A DNA stretch of 64,000 nt from Silene latifolia (lineage: Eukaryota; Streptophyta; Magnoliopsida; Caryophyllales; Caryophyllaceae). Both the position numbers and the translations under genes were made by a program. Within the stretch, counting starts at the first letter, position 1, and every line of letters begins with the position of its first letter. Below the pieces are notes generated by a model. That model did no database searches, was not told where the DNA came from, and worked only from the letters and a program-made list of their open reading frames with translations. Below, piece by piece: positions 45,552 through 58,286 of this stretch. The stretch covers positions 150,120,422 through 150,184,421 of the forward strand of contig NC_133538.1 of assembly GCF_048544455.1 (NCBI RefSeq). The letters are read 5' to 3'.

Positions 45552-47365
45552 ATGAGTAGGAGAACTTGAAGAGGGTCAACCAATTGATCCGATTGACCAC
45601 GAGATTGAAGCTACCGCAAGAAGACTAAATTCACTCCGTAGAAGAGGGCTTATAGAAACACCAAGTTCCCAAGAAAATTTAGTAGTTGAAGACTTTCGAG
45701 AAGAACCAAGTGCTTTTGAAACTTTTGAGAATCCCTTTGCAACTCCGGGAGAAGAAGTGACAATGGTCGCGGTTCCTATGCGAGATAACTTGGCTCCAAA
45801 AAAGGTGGTGAATCCGAGTATAGTCAAGCCACCTATTCAAGCCAACAACTTTTATGTGAAAGCCACCTTGCTATAACTTGTCCAAGGGAACCAATTCGGC
45901 GGGGGAGCCACCGAAAACCCCAACGAACATCTCAACGAGTACTTGGATAGTTGTGACATGTTCCAAGCTAACAGAGTGTCGGAGGATGCCGCACTCCTTA
46001 GGCTTTTCCCTTACTCCTTGAGGGGAAGTCCCAAGGAGTGGCTTAAAAGTTGTGAACCCGATTCTCTTCGGACCTGGGACGACGTCTCCAAAGCTTTCTT
46101 GAACAAATATTTCCCACCACAACGAACCGCAAGAATCAAGAGTGAGCTTCAAGGCTTCACCCAACACGAAGATGAGACCCTTTACGAAGCATAGGAGAGG
46201 TACAAGGGCCTCCATAGGCTATGTCCTCACCACGGGATTGGGGATGATGAGCTAATCAACAACTTTTATGAAGGGTTAAACAATGAAATGAAGATGAACC
46301 TTGATTCCGGCTCGGGAAAGGGAGCATTGGATAAAATAGTTCACAAGACGGCCAAAGAGCTCATTGAAGAGATAGCTTCTCGTACCTTTCATTGGAACAA
46401 TGATAAGCACAAAAGGAAAGGAAAGTCAATGGTTGAATCGGCCAATAATGTTGAAGTTAAAGGGTTGATTGAAGAGCTTAAGCAACAAGTTGCCTTGATG
46501 AGTTCAAGCAACACATCTAGCAATTCTTCTTCTATGAGGAACCAAGTTTATAGTTGTGAGATTTGTGGAGAACAAGGACACCCACCCAATGAGTGTCCTT
46601 TGATGGTAGGAGAGAGCAATCACATGGAGCAAGTGAACGGGATATGGGAGTCTAGTCCAGCCAAGCAAGCATTTAACAACAGCCAATATCATCCCGGAAT
46701 GAGAGCCCAGCCAAGTTTTTCCTATGGTTCACAAAATGTCCAAAACCCCACCTTCCAACAAAAATCGCAACAACCAAACTTTCAAGCTCAAAAACCAAAC
46801 ACAACATTCAACCAAGGTCCACCGGGTTTCCAAGGAAGAACCTTCCAACCAAGACAACAATTTCAACCACTCAACCCACCAAATAACCCACCTTTCCAAC
46901 CAAACAACCCACCTTTCCAACAATCCACCCTACCAAAGTCAAACATGGAACTCATGATGGAAAAATTGATGACTTCCCAAAACCAACTTGTCAACACTCA
47001 AAACACAATTCATCAACCATTCCACTCAAAAACAAGAAGAGACAACCTCGTCCATCAACCAACTTAGAACCCAAATGTAAGCTTCTCAATGGATGACGGA
47101 CAATCAAATCTCCCAATTGGCCACCCAAATGAGCCAATTACAAGCCTCTCATGGAAAATTCCCAAGTAAAACCGAGGAGAATCCAAAAACCATAAATGCT
47201 ATCCACTTGAGGTGTGGTAGAGATTTGGAGGACCGGGCATTTGTCAAGAAAAGGAAGAGTAGTAGACCGGGTGATGTGGTTGAACCTCAAATTGTGGTTG
47301 AACCTCCTAAGGTAATTGAAGAAAAAGGGGTTGAAGATGAACTTGTGGAAATTCTCCAAAGGTGA
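45552..47365 (+). pseudogene. gag of Athila D
   Basis: The reading starts MSRRT near 45552. Its middle has LLRLFPYSLRGSPKEWLKSC and FLNKYFPPQRTARIKSELQG, then an EDETLYEA block (Retrotrans_gag family), a CEICGEQGHPPNEC zinc knuckle at about 46555-46596, and a long Gln/Asn/Pro-rich tail with NNPPFQPNNPPF repeats. An ENPKTINAIHLRCGRDLEDR block precedes protease, as in Athila C. The protein would form the particle shell and bind RNA. A few breaks are present. Confidence 0.75.
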
Positions 47366-47970
47366 TTGATGAACCAACAAAAATTGTTGAAGAGCCAAAG
47401 CAACAAGTTGTGAGGACTTATGTGCCACCAATTCCTTTGCCACAAAGGTTGGCAAGGGCCAAACTTGAACAAAAATATGGAAAGTTCATGGACATGATGA
47501 AGGGTATCAACATTACCATGCCTTTCATTGATGCCATCAAGGAAATACCAAGCTATGGAAATTCTTGAAGGAGCTAATCTCAAACAAAAACTCTTAGAGC
47601 CCAACAACCACGATGAATTTATCCAAGGATTGTAGTGCAATTCTTATGAATGAGGCTCCTCAAAAGCTTGAAGACCCGGGGAGTTTTTCCATACCTTGCA
47701 AAATTGGGACCGTGCATATTGAGAGAGCCTTGTGTGATTTGGGGGCAAGCATTAGTCTTATGCCCCTCAAAATTTTCAAGAAGTTGAAGGGTTATGAGCT
47801 TTCACCAACAAGGGTTTCTCTCCAACTTGCGGATAGGTCGGTAAGATACCCAATCGGTCTTGTGGAGGATGTCCCGCTCAAGGTGGGTAAACTTGCATTC
47901 CCATGTGACTTGCTAAGGGGGGTGCCATGATTGATGTGAAGAATTGAATGCTTTCTCTACAAGTGGGTGA
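47366..47970 (+). pseudogene. Aspartic protease of Athila D
   Basis: The segment carries the linker LARAKLEQKYGKFMDMMKGI, then LEDPGSFSIPCKIGTVHIER, the active site ALCDLGASISLMPLKIFKKL and VSLQLADRSVRYPIGLVEDV. The usual ILGRPFL-type second block is not legible here, so the domain looks incomplete. It would release the Gag and Pol proteins. Confidence 0.7.
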
Positions 47971-49361
47971 AGAAAAGGTAGAATTCTCCTTGAACAAGGC
48001 CATGAAGGAGCCTTTGGAAGAAAAGTCTTGTTACATGATTGACATGGTAGAGGAATGGGTTGATATGAATAAATTTGATGAAGACAAGGGTTTCCAAGGA
48101 TTCCTTGAGGGCAAGGTAAAAGATTGCAAAGAGCACCGGGAGTATGGTTTAGCCATGGAAGCAACAAATGATGAAGACCCGGACAAAGAATTTAAGAGCT
48201 TGAGAGGAGATGGTAAAAAGGAGGAGAGATCCACGCCTCCTCAAGTGGATTTGAAACCTCTTCCCTATACTCATAAACATGCTTTCCTTGGCCCTAATGA
48301 CACTTACCCTATTATTGTCAATAGTGCACTCAATGACACCGAACTTCAAAAGTTACTTGATGTTGTGAGAAAATATAAGGATGTCATTAGGTACTCAATT
48401 GATGATATCAAGGGGATTAGAGCTTCTTTTTACACTCACCGCATTCATTTGGAGGATGAGGGTGCATCATCCATTGAGCCTCAACGCCGCCTTAACCACG
48501 CAATGAAAGAAGTGGTTAGGAAGGAGGTGTTGAAGCTCTATGATGCAAGTATAATTTACCCTATCATCGATAGTGCATGGGTGAGCCCGGTGCATGTTGT
48601 GCCAAAGAAGGGCGGGGTTACGGTAGTCACCAATGATAAGAATGAGCTAATTCCAACAAGAATCACAACCGGGTGGAGAATGTGTATAGACTATAGATGC
48701 CTTAACAAGGCGACTAGGAAAGACCATTTCCCCCTCCCTTTCCTTGACCAAATGTTGGAAAGACTTGCCCAACACTCTCACTTTTGCTACCTTGATGGGT
48801 TTCGGGGTTTTTCCAAATCCCGATTCACCCTAATGACCAAGAAAAGACCACTTTCACGTGCCCTTTTGGCACCTTGCTTATAGGCCCATGCCCTTTGGGC
48901 TATGCAATGCGCCGGCCACATTTCAAATATGCATGCTAGCTATATTTTCCGAATATGTTGAGGATATAATGGAGGTGTTTATGGACGATTTCTCCGTCGT
49001 AGGCACCTCATTTGATGGATGTCTAGCTAATTTGAGTAAGGTCTTGAAAAGGTGTCAAGAAATCGGTCTAGTCTTGAATTGGGAAAAATGTCACATTATG
49101 GTGACATCCGGGGTTGTTTTGGGTCATGTTGTGTCAAGTAAAGGCTTGGAAGTTGATCAAGCCAAGATTGAAGTGATTAAAACTTTACCCCCTCCCATGA
49201 ATGTCAAGGGAGTTAGAAGTTTTCTTGGGCATGCCGGTTTTTACCGGAGATTTATCAAGGATTTTTCTTTGGTTGCCGACCTTTAACATTGTTACTTGGC
49301 AAAGATATGTCCTTTGAGTTTACTTATGAATGTTTGAATGCTTTTAATAGGTTGAAAGAAG
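47971..49361 (+). pseudogene. Reverse transcriptase of Athila D, up to the Athila E insertion
   Basis: After a linker (PLPYTHKHAFLGPNDTYPII) the RT fingers and palm are legible: VVPKKGGVTVV, then WRMCIDYRCLNKATRKDHFP, FCYLDGF, a PFGLCNAPATFQ block and the catalytic VFMDDFSVVG (the DD pair of the YxDD-type box, here MDD). The thumb and connection follow (VRSFLGHAGFYRRFIKDFS). The sequence then meets the target site agaag of Athila E; RNase H resumes at 59990. Some breaks are present. Confidence 0.8.
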
Positions 49362-51066
49362 TGTTAAGCGCATAAATTACTATATTTTATATACTTATTT
49401 CCAATAATTTTACTTATATTTTCAGCATTATATTTCCTTTTAATAATAAATTACTCCCTAGAACATCTTACTGCGATTTATATAATTATTTGTAGGAAGG
49501 AGTTATTTCGATGCTGATATTAGCTAAACAGCTAAGCGAGGCGATGAATAAAAGACGACAAAATAAATAAAGACTTCAAGCTTAGATTCAAAACCTCCAA
49601 GTCCACACAATAAAGACAAAGCAGTCCAAAATAAAATGAAAATACAAGAATTGAATAAAATGTTGACAAGGCCGTCATTTACAAATGATGAAATAAAGAA
49701 GCATACTCGTAGAAGTTGGTGCATTGAAACATCAAGTCTTGAATCATTCAATTTGATGATGTTACATTGAAGGATTTTTAAGAGGAAAACGCATGCTAAC
49801 ATTTACATGGGTGAAGAGTTATTCTGAAAAATACAACATGAAACATCTCAAATTAATTATTTAATTCATGAAACATTCATATTTTGAAGAAACTTCAACC
49901 ACTAATAGCATAAACTGTAGGAATAATTTTACATGTAATGTATTTACATTAATTAGTGATGTAAACATACATGTATTATTTAATTTAGAAACTCACATGA
50001 TCACCTATATAAAGAAGGTGATTTGCATTTGAGAGAGGGAGGAGAACAAAACAATAAGCAATAAAATAATTAGTTTCATATTAAATTCTATTTATTCTCT
50101 CATTATTCACATCAATTATCTTATTCATATTTTTACACTTTCATGCTATTATTTGACGACAAGCTCAAAGTTCTCAACTTGTCATTGCCATAGTTAATAC
50201 TATATTAATCTCCCTTATTTATACCTTTTATATTTGTTTTATTTATTTATTTAAATATGTTATCTTCTATTATTAAAATTGTTATTTTAGTTATAATTAT
50301 GGATCGTGAGTAGTCTTTTGTCTAGGGCTCGGTGGAGCCTTAATATGGATTGGTCAGTGTTATCATTTTCTAAACATTATTTAGTGGTTGTACTTAGGTT
50401 TGATAGGGTTGTGTTAAAGTATTAATTTATTGGTCATAATCTATATACGTAGCTCTTGATTAATACTTCAATGAGAGTTGAGTTTAGTCCTTTCGAGTTA
50501 GCATATATATTGTGATTTAAATATAATTAATAATTACTTAGTGTAGATTGCAATGAGAGTTGAATTTCAACTTAGAGAACCCGAGTCAAAATTAGACCTC
50601 TCCTATGAGAATGGTGAGAGTTATAGTTGACACATTTTAATTTTGATCCTTAAAGCTCCTATATGAGTTATAAGACCCATGAGAATAGGATTATATCACT
50701 ATAGGAAGGCTTCTTATATCTCTTGAGAGAATAACAAGTATTGGTTTTAGTTTTCAGAATTAAAACCAGAAAATTAGTCTCACCTAAGTACACAATTAAA
50801 TATGTTGTTCCTTCCAATAGTCTATATTGATTAATATATGTTAATGGTGATACCGTTGTCCTAGAGCTTTTTATTATTAAATTAATTTTATTATCCAATT
50901 ATTATATGTTATTTTTATTCTGTCATACCTCGCACATACACAAATATTATTTTGACGTAGATAAATCAAATCATAAATCGACTAGTACTCAACCTTCACT
51001 TCCCTCAGATCGAGCCTTAAGTGCTACAACAGACACCGTTTACTTGCGGTAATTTATAACTGAATA
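49362..51066 (+). repeat. Athila E 5' LTR
   Basis: Direct partner of 58287-59989. It has a TATA box at 50006-50013, the GTGAGTAGTC block near 50309 and a CAGATCGAGCC block near 50987 close to its end. Unlike the other Athila LTRs here it lacks a GC-rich motif array upstream of the TATA box. Confidence 0.9.
50006..50013 (+). promoter_or_regulatory. Athila E LTR TATA box
   Basis: TATATAAA in the 5' LTR; the 3' LTR has the same box at 58929-58936. Confidence 0.5.
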
Positions 51067-51072
51067 AATATT

Positions 51073-51090
51073 TGGCGCTGTTGCCGGGGA
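51073..51090 (+). other. Athila E primer-binding site
   Basis: TGGCGCTGTTGCCGGGGA follows the LTR after six bases and differs by one base from the site of Athila D. Confidence 0.9.
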
Positions 51091-51203
51091 AGTAACGGTT
51101 TGATATTAGTTAATTTTAGATTATTTTAGACTACATTTTTTAGCGTATGCAAGTACGCCTTATTTGTTACTAATTTCTTCTTTAGTTTTGTTGTTAGTTT
51201 TAT

Positions 51204-52789
51204 ATGCACACCCGACATTCTGGTGGTGAATTGCTATTTGACCCCGAGATTGAAGCTACAGCTAGGAGCCGAAACGCTCAAAGAAAGAAGAAGAGAAAGG
51301 TGCCTGAACTCAATACTATTGAGTCTTTTATAGAATTTGATACACCAATTATCATGACTTCTATGCGAGATGAAAGTGCTCCAAAGCCGAATTTCAATTC
51401 AAGTATCTCAAAGCCTAAAATTGATGCAAACAATTTTGAGTTGAAGACTTCTTTGATCCAGTTTGTTCAAACCGATCAATTCAGTGGATCACCAACTGAA
51501 AACCCCAACGAGCACCTGAATACATTCCTTGATAAGGCTGACATCAAGATTAATAGAGTCTCTGATGACGCCATTCGGTTGAGATTATTCCCTTATTCTC
51601 TTCGAGGGAGTGCACGTGAATGGTTGAATAATTGTGATCCTGACTCGTTTGATACTTGGGATAAGCTTTCTACGACTTTTCTCCAAAAAGACTTTCCACC
51701 AGGGAAGACTACCAAATTTAGAAATGACATTACAGGATTCGTCCAACATGAAGACGATTCTCTCTATGAAGCTTGGGAAAGATACAAAGAACTTCAGCGG
51801 CAATGTCCTCAGCACGGGTTCCCATCATGTGTATTGATTCTTACTTTTTACAATTCCTTAAAACCGGAGCTGCAAATGAGCCTTAATGCCGCTGCTGGAG
51901 GGCGGTTAGACGGGATTTCTTGGGACAAGGCCAAGGCTCTCATAGAGGATCTAGCAATAAGCACTTATCATTGGGGCAGTGACCGTCATGTTCGAGGGAG
52001 CAAGACTACAAAAGACTTTGTTAATGTGATGCAAGCCAAAATTGATGATCTATCTCAACAAGTGGCTCAGCTTAAATTGAGTAATGGTTCTAGTTCTCCA
52101 TTGCCCATATGTCAACTTTGTGGGGTTAATGGGCATGACTCTTCTGGGTGTGGGAATGCTTCTATGCTTGAGCAACTTAATGCTCTTAATGGGAAGCAAC
52201 AATGGGACCCTTATTCTAATACTTACAATCCAGGATGGGCTCATAATCCTAAGCTCTCATATGGAAATACCAAAGAATATTGAGTAATCCCCAACATCAA
52301 GTTAAGCAGACTTTTCAGCAACCGGCTGGTTTTCAACCAAGACCGTCTTATCATCATTCAACTATGCAATCTCGTCCCCCATTTCAGCAACAACAACAAC
52401 AATTTCAACAACCTCACGCTCCGCAAAAATCCAATGTGGAGGTGATGTTAGAGCAAGTTTTGTCCCAACAATCTCAATATATGCGAGACCAAAACCAAAA
52501 AAATGAAGAGTTTTCTACATCAATTTCTCAACTCAAATCCTCACATAAAATGGTAGAAACTCAACTTCCTCAAATAGCACAACAAGTAAGTCAGTCTGTG
52601 AAATCTCAAGGTCAGTTCCCGGGAAACACCGAAGCTAATCCAAAAGGTCAGATCAATGCTTTAACCTTAATGAAGGGGAAGTTACTTGAAGAGACTACTA
52701 ATGCTAAGAGCATGTTTGTTGAAGATGAAGTTATTGTGATCGAGGATGAGGGCAAGGCGATGGAGGAAATTATAGTTGAAAAGAAGTAA
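51204..52789 (+). pseudogene. gag of Athila E
   Basis: The start ATG is at 51204 (MHTRHSGGELLFDPEIEATA). About 360 residues are open, with TSLIQFVQTDQFSGSPTENP, the capsid core (LRLFPYSLRGSAREWLNNCD, FLQKDFPPGKTTKFRNDITG; Retrotrans_gag family), LYEAWERYKELQRQCPQHGF and a CQLCGVNGHDSSGC knuckle. A Gln-rich tail (PPFQQQQQQFQQPHAPQ) and a NPKGQINALTL block follow before protease. The knuckle spacing CX2CX4HX4C fits plant Ty3/gypsy gag. Confidence 0.8.
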
Positions 52790-52799
52790 GCTTATGAGA

Positions 52800-53520
52800 A
52801 GGAAGCTTCATTAACTCCACCTAGAGTATATGTGCCGCTTGTACCTTTTCCTCAAAGGTTAGCCAAGGCAAAATTGGAGCAAAAGTACAGAAAATTTCTA
52901 GATATCCTAAAAGGAATGCACACTAATATTCCCTTTTTGGAAGCTATTTCTGAAATCCCATCTTTTGGAATGTTTCTCAAGGAGCTGCTTTCTAACAAAA
53001 AGAAACTTAGAGCCAGCACGACTATTAACATGTCTAAGGAGTGTAGTGCCATACTCCTTAACAAGCTTCCTCAAAAGCTTGACGATCCTGGCAGTTTTTC
53101 AATCCCTTGTTCTATTGGAGGTATTTATATTCAACGTGCCTTGTGTGATTTGGGGGCTAGTGTTAGCCTTATGCCTCTTTCGATTTTTAAGAGGTTGTAA
53201 ATGATGGATCTAAAGCCGACTAGAGTTTCACTACAATTGGCTGATCGGTCAGTCAAATTTCCACTTGGGGTCATTGAAGATGTTCCCTTAGCTATTGGGA
53301 AACTTGTTATTCCATGTGATTTCTTTGTCATGGACATTCCTAGAGACACTCAGGTACCCAATATCTTGGGACGTCCATGTTTAGCAACTGCTGGAGTTAT
53401 GATTGATGTGAGGAGTAGAAAGCTCTCATTGCAAGTTGGTGAAGACAAAGTAGAATTTGAGCTTAGCAAAACTATGGGTGGTCCTTCTATGAGTGATAGT
53501 TGCTACCGAGTTGATGTTTT
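52800..53520 (+). pseudogene. Aspartic protease of Athila E
   Basis: The domain reads LAKAKLEQKYRKFLDILKGM, LDDPGSFSIPCSIGGIYIQR, the active site ALCDLGASVSLMPLSIFKRL, then VIEDVPLAIGKLVIPCDFFV and the second conserved block PNILGRPCLATAGVMIDV. Both protease halves are legible, unlike in Athila D. It would process Gag-Pol. Confidence 0.8.
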
Positions 53521-53689
53521 AGAGGAGTACTTGTCTGAGCCCTCTTTGGAGTGTACATCGTCTGATAAACTACAAGATTGTCTCACCAACACTGATTCTA
53601 AGGATGCAGAGTTGTTAGCCTATGCTTGGATGCTTGATTCCTCTTCATCTGATTTAACTGAGCCTCCGGTAGAGGCGTTGCAGGTAACA

Positions 53690-54800
53690 GGTAAGCTAGG
53701 GGAGAGTTCTAAGCCTCCCGAGGTAGAATTAAAACCACTTCCATCTTCTTTAAAACATGTGCTTTTAGGAGAAAATTCAACTTACCCAGTTATCGTAAAT
53801 AGTGCACTCAATGACAGCCAAATTTCTAAATTATTGATTGTTCTTCGAAAATATAAAAGTGTTATTGGGTACGCAATTGACAATCTAAAGAGAATCAGTC
53901 CATCTTTTTATACACATAGAATCCTTCTCGAGGACGATAATGCATCCTCCATTTAGCCTTAACAACGCCTCAATCCTAATATGAAGGAGGTTGTCAGAAA
54001 TCAGGTCTTGAAGTTACTTGACGCGGGAATAATCTATCCTATCTCTGATAGTAAATGGGTGAGCCTGGTTCATGTCGTTCCAAAGAAAGGGGGGATGACT
54101 GTCGTAAAAAACGATAAGGATGAACTAATTTCTACAAGAACTATTACCAGGTGGCGAATGTGCATTGACTATCGCCGATTGAATAAAGCCACCCGGAAGG
54201 ATCATTTCCCCCTTCCATTTATACACCAAATGCTTGAAAGACTAGCAAAACACTCCTACTTTTGTTACTTGGATGGGTATTCTGGATTTTTCCAAATCCC
54301 AATTCATCCAAGTGATCAAGAGAAGACGACATTTACATGTCCATTTGGCACTTATGCTTATCGTCGGATGCCATTTCGATTATGTAATGCTCCCGCCACT
54401 TTTCAAAGATGTATGATGGCTATTTTTTCTGATTATGTGGAGCAAATTATGGAGGTGTTTATGGATGACTTCTCGGTGGTTGGCGCTACTTTTGACGATT
54501 GTTTAATAAACCTTGAAAAAATATTGAATCGGTGCCGAGAAGCTCATCTTGTGCTAAATTGGGAGAAGTGCCATTTTATAGTACAAGAGGGGGTCGTCTT
54601 AGGACATATTGTGTCTATTCGTGGTATTGAGGTAGATAAAGCAAAAATAGAGGTGATTGAGAATCTACCACCTCCTCTCAATGTGAAAGGAGTAAGGAGT
54701 TTTCTTGGACATGTAGGATTTTATCGCCGCTTTATCAAAGATTTCTCTAAGATTGCTCGTCCTTTGACCGAGCTTTTAGCTAAAGGTACCCCATTTTTGT
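53690..54800 (+). pseudogene. Reverse transcriptase of Athila E
   Basis: After a linker (PLPSSLKHVLLGENSTYPVI) come VVPKKGGMTVVKND, WRMCIDYRRLNKATRKDHFP, YFCYLDGYSGFFQIPIHPSD, TTFTCPFGTYAYRRMPFRLC, NAPATFQRCMMAIFSDY and the catalytic VFMDDFSVVGATF, followed by the thumb VRSFLGHVGFYRRFIKDFSK. All the palm motifs of a Ty3/gypsy RT are visible. It copies the element RNA into DNA in the particle. Confidence 0.85.
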
Positions 54801-55290
54801 TCACTGATGTTTGTCTTGAAGCTTTTAACAGGTTGAAAAAAGCTTTAATTAGTGCCCCGATTATTCAGCCACCGGATTGGAGGTTACCATTCGAGCTAAT
54901 GTGTGATGCGAGTGATCATGCGAGAGGAGCGATGCGGGGCAAAGACATGATGGTAAGCTACATGCCATCTATTATGCGAGCAAGACTCTTGATGCAAAAT
55001 AAGAGCTAATTAAACCACCACAGAGAAGGAGTTGTTGGTTGTGGTATTTTCTATTGAGAAGTTCCGATCTTATTTAGTAGGATCTAGAGTTATTGTGCAC
55101 ACTGATCACGCAGCACTCAAGTATCTTTTGAGAAAGAAAGATGCTAAACCCAGACTGATTCGCTGGATTCTTTTACCGTAAGAATTTGATATGGAGATTT
55201 AAGACAAAAAGGGTGCTGACAATTTAGTAGCTGATCACCTATCTCGTCTGGTTCAAGAAGGCCCTTCTGATGGCCTTCCTATTGATGATT
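54801..55290 (+). pseudogene. RNase H of Athila E
   Basis: The segment has [14 protein letters not shown] (first catalytic Asp region), a decayed centre, [20 protein letters not shown] and PRLIRWIL, and ends at LVADHLSRLVQEG. These are the ordered RNase H blocks of plant Ty3/gypsy elements. It is broken. Confidence 0.75.
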
Positions 55291-55399
55291 CATTTCCTGA
55301 CGATCATTTTTTTGCTATTGCTATTGTTAATACTCCATGGTTTGCTGACATTGTGAATAATTTGCATCTGGAGTTACACCACATGGGTATGATTCCCAC

Positions 55400-56629
55400 C
55401 AAAGGAATAAATTCTTTAGTGATGTTAAGCATTATTGTTGGGATGACCCCTTTCTCTACAAGTCTTGTGTTGATGGTATTATCCGACGATGTGTGCCAAA
55501 TGAAGAGGCTAATTCCATTATCTCCCATTGTCATGATTTGCCATGTGGTGGTCATGCTAGTACCACCAAAGCTGCAGCTAAAGTCCTTCAATGTGGCTTC
55601 TATTGGCCAACCTTATTGATGGATGTTACAACATATGTGAAGGGTTGTTATAGATGTCAACGAATAGGAAACATTTCTAGAAGGAATGAAATGCCTCTAA
55701 ACTTTATTCTTGAGGTTGAGATATTTGATGTATGGGGCATTGATTTTCAAGGTCCGTTCCCATCCTCCTTCGGAAACAAATACATTCTAGTAGCTATGGA
55801 TTATGTATCAAAATGGGTCGAAGCTATCGCATCCCCTACAAATGATGCTGGAGTTGTATCTAAATTCCTTAAGAAGGTTATTTTCCCCCGTTATGGTGTC
55901 CCTAGAGTTCTTATTAGTGATGGTGGGAGCCATTTTATTGAGAAGAAATTTGAAGCTCTTTTAAAGAAATATGGGGTTCAACATCGACAAGGACTTGGCT
56001 ACCATCCTCAAACTAGTGGACAAGTTGAAATTTCCAACCGGGAGATAAAATCTATCCTAGAGAAGACAGTTTCTAGTTCTCACAAAGATTGGTCTATCAA
56101 GCTAGATGATGCACTATGGGCTTATCGTACTGCTTTTAAAACACCAATTAGAACCTCCCCATTTCGATTGGTGTATGGTAAAGCGTGTCATTTACCAGTT
56201 GGGTTAGAACATAGAGCATATTGGGCCATCAAAGCCCTTAACTATGACTATAAAAGCGCTGGAGAGCGTCGTCTTTTGCAATTAAATGAGCTTGATGAGA
56301 TTCGACTTGAATCTTACAAGAATGCTCGTATTTATAAAGAGAAGACTAAAAGATGGCACGACAAGCGCATTTTAAGGCAAGAATTCCATGAAGGGGATTT
56401 AGTTCTTCTTTTTAATTCTAGGTTGAAAATATTTCCGGGTAAGCTTCGTTCTCGGTGGTCTGGGCCATTCCGTGTCACTAAGGTATTTCTATATGGAGCA
56501 GTTGAATTATTTGATGAAGCTAAAGGCTGCTTCAAGGTCAATGGTCAGCGCCTTAAGCACTATATTACTGGTGAACCTATTCATAAGAAAGTAATCTTCA
56601 CGCTTTCTATCATTCCGCCTGCGAATTAA
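55400..56629 (+). pseudogene. Integrase of Athila E
   Basis: About 378 residues are open to the stop at 56629. The HHCC zinc domain is visible ([12 protein letters not shown] ... CYRCQRIG). The catalytic core has [51 protein letters not shown] and [20 protein letters not shown], giving the D-D-35-E residues. The C-terminal part ([20 protein letters not shown]) is the GPF/Y-type module found in Ty3/gypsy integrases. It would insert the DNA copy. The protein ends here with no extra ORF. Confidence 0.85.
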
Positions 56630-58286
56630 TCTACAAAGGAGTCAGGCTCGTGACGTTAAACAAGCGCTGCATGGGAGGCAACCCATGAATTCTTATTGAA
56701 AAAAAAAACAAAAAAAATTATAAATAAAAAGAACTAATCAGTACAAGCTAAATTGTACAGGTCATGCTCATGTTCAAATTTCATGCGACAATGCCTGGTG
56801 AGCTCGTTTCCTTTCCCTAATCATTTGATGTTCTTTAATTTCATACATTGAGGACAATGCTTGGTTTAAGCATGGGGAGGGTAATTGTATTGATTAAGTT
56901 TTTAAATTAGCTTACATTTTTTTTTTATATTACATAAAAAACGCAAAAAAAAAATATAAAATTGAAAAAAAAAATACAATTGATTTGTGGCTAGTCTTGT
57001 GGATGCTGAGCATAATTTGATCAATTTATTATCTTCAAATTTTCAATAAATTTTCAAGTTTGATCACATGAGGTAAGCAAGACAGCTTCGCCCTTGAAAA
57101 TCCGATAGAGTTTTTGTTTTGTGTTTTTCTTGTGACACTGAAAGTGGTAAGATGGTTTGACTAGACTTATGACAATATAACCATGTGACCAAAAGCCGTG
57201 AGATCACATAGCCAAATAAGATTGGGACATCCATGCCAATATAATTCTTTCTTGAGTGGTTTAGGATTAGTACTTGCCATTAGGATTGCATGAATGATAG
57301 AGGCATTCATTTGTTTATAAGCTACATGAGCCAAAAAGCCGTCCCGAATTTAATATTTCCTATTTTCAACCCCTTTGAGCCTTTAGCCTTATTTCTTTGT
57401 TAACCCAACATTACAAGCCATTTCCGTACATTATCCTACCCTAGTAAGGGTTAGTGAAGTGTTTGTTTTTCTCGGTTTGAGTAAGGCTATGATACAAGCG
57501 AAGCATGGGGGAGTAATTGATGGTAATTTGGTGAACACTAATATATGAAATGGGTTGATGGTTGTTTGAAAAAAAAAAGAAAAAAAAATTGAAAAAGACC
57601 AAAGTAAATGAAAAAAAAAGGGTTATAATTATTAATAAATGGGGTTCGAGTTTTACTATTTATAAAGGTGTATGTTCTAAATCATGTAATTTGGTAATAA
57701 AATTGGTGTTTGTTCTATATTTCATACGAAGAGTAGTTGTTGGAGGTTTTTGTATCCATACTTCCGACCGTGATTTGACAAGTTTTTCACTAACTCTTAC
57801 TCTTAACACCACATTTCCAGAAAAATCGACACCTTTAACCCCTAGCCCCGTTACAGCCCATAAAAGTCCTCCTGGCATGTATTAACCGATAAGTTTAGGC
57901 TTAGTTTCATATGTATAACCTGTGTCCTTACAACTCGTGCACATGAGAGTAGTGATTTTCAGCGTTTACATTCCCTAAAGTGAGGGTCCACTGGTTTGTC
58001 ACTTGTCTAGATGGTTGGTGGTAAGATTGAAAGGTCACTTGGGCACATTACATAATATTTTGTTGGATTTTTTAGGGTAATTGTTCTTGCGAGTTAATTT
58101 GTGATCTTAAACTCTATTTCGAAATTAAAATGATTTTGAACTTATGTTTAATTTCTTTTCGAAAACCTTGGTTGAATTATTATTTTATCCCTTGACTTTT
58201 GCCACATTTGACCTTTTGTTGAGTATTAGTTATTTATGCCTCTGGAGTTTACTCGAGGATGAGTAAAGGTCTAGCATGGGGAAATT
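56630..58286 (+). other. Athila E 3' UTR with polypurine tracts
   Basis: This is non-coding DNA. It holds a short A-rich segment with GCGCTGCATGGGAGGCAACC (56664-56683), whose counterpart follows Athila D integrase near 61822, a CATTG-AGGA-CAATG hairpin (56846-56859), polypurine boxes AGCATGGGGAGGG (56870) and AGCATGGGGGAG (57502), and the terminal tract AGCATGGGGAAATTT (58272-58286) beside the LTR. Lysine-rich readings near 57562 come from A-rich low-complexity DNA. Confidence 0.7.
56846..56859 (+). other. CATTG-AGGA-CAATG hairpin, Athila E
   Basis: A perfect 5-bp stem with an AGGA loop, identical to the one in the Athila A UTR and followed within about 15 bases by a polypurine box. Confidence 0.6.

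Noticed and set aside
57562-57885. Lysine-rich ORF of 107 codons in the Athila E UTR
   Set aside because: Its start is A-rich low-complexity DNA and it lies in the region between integrase and the polypurine tract; no family resemblance.
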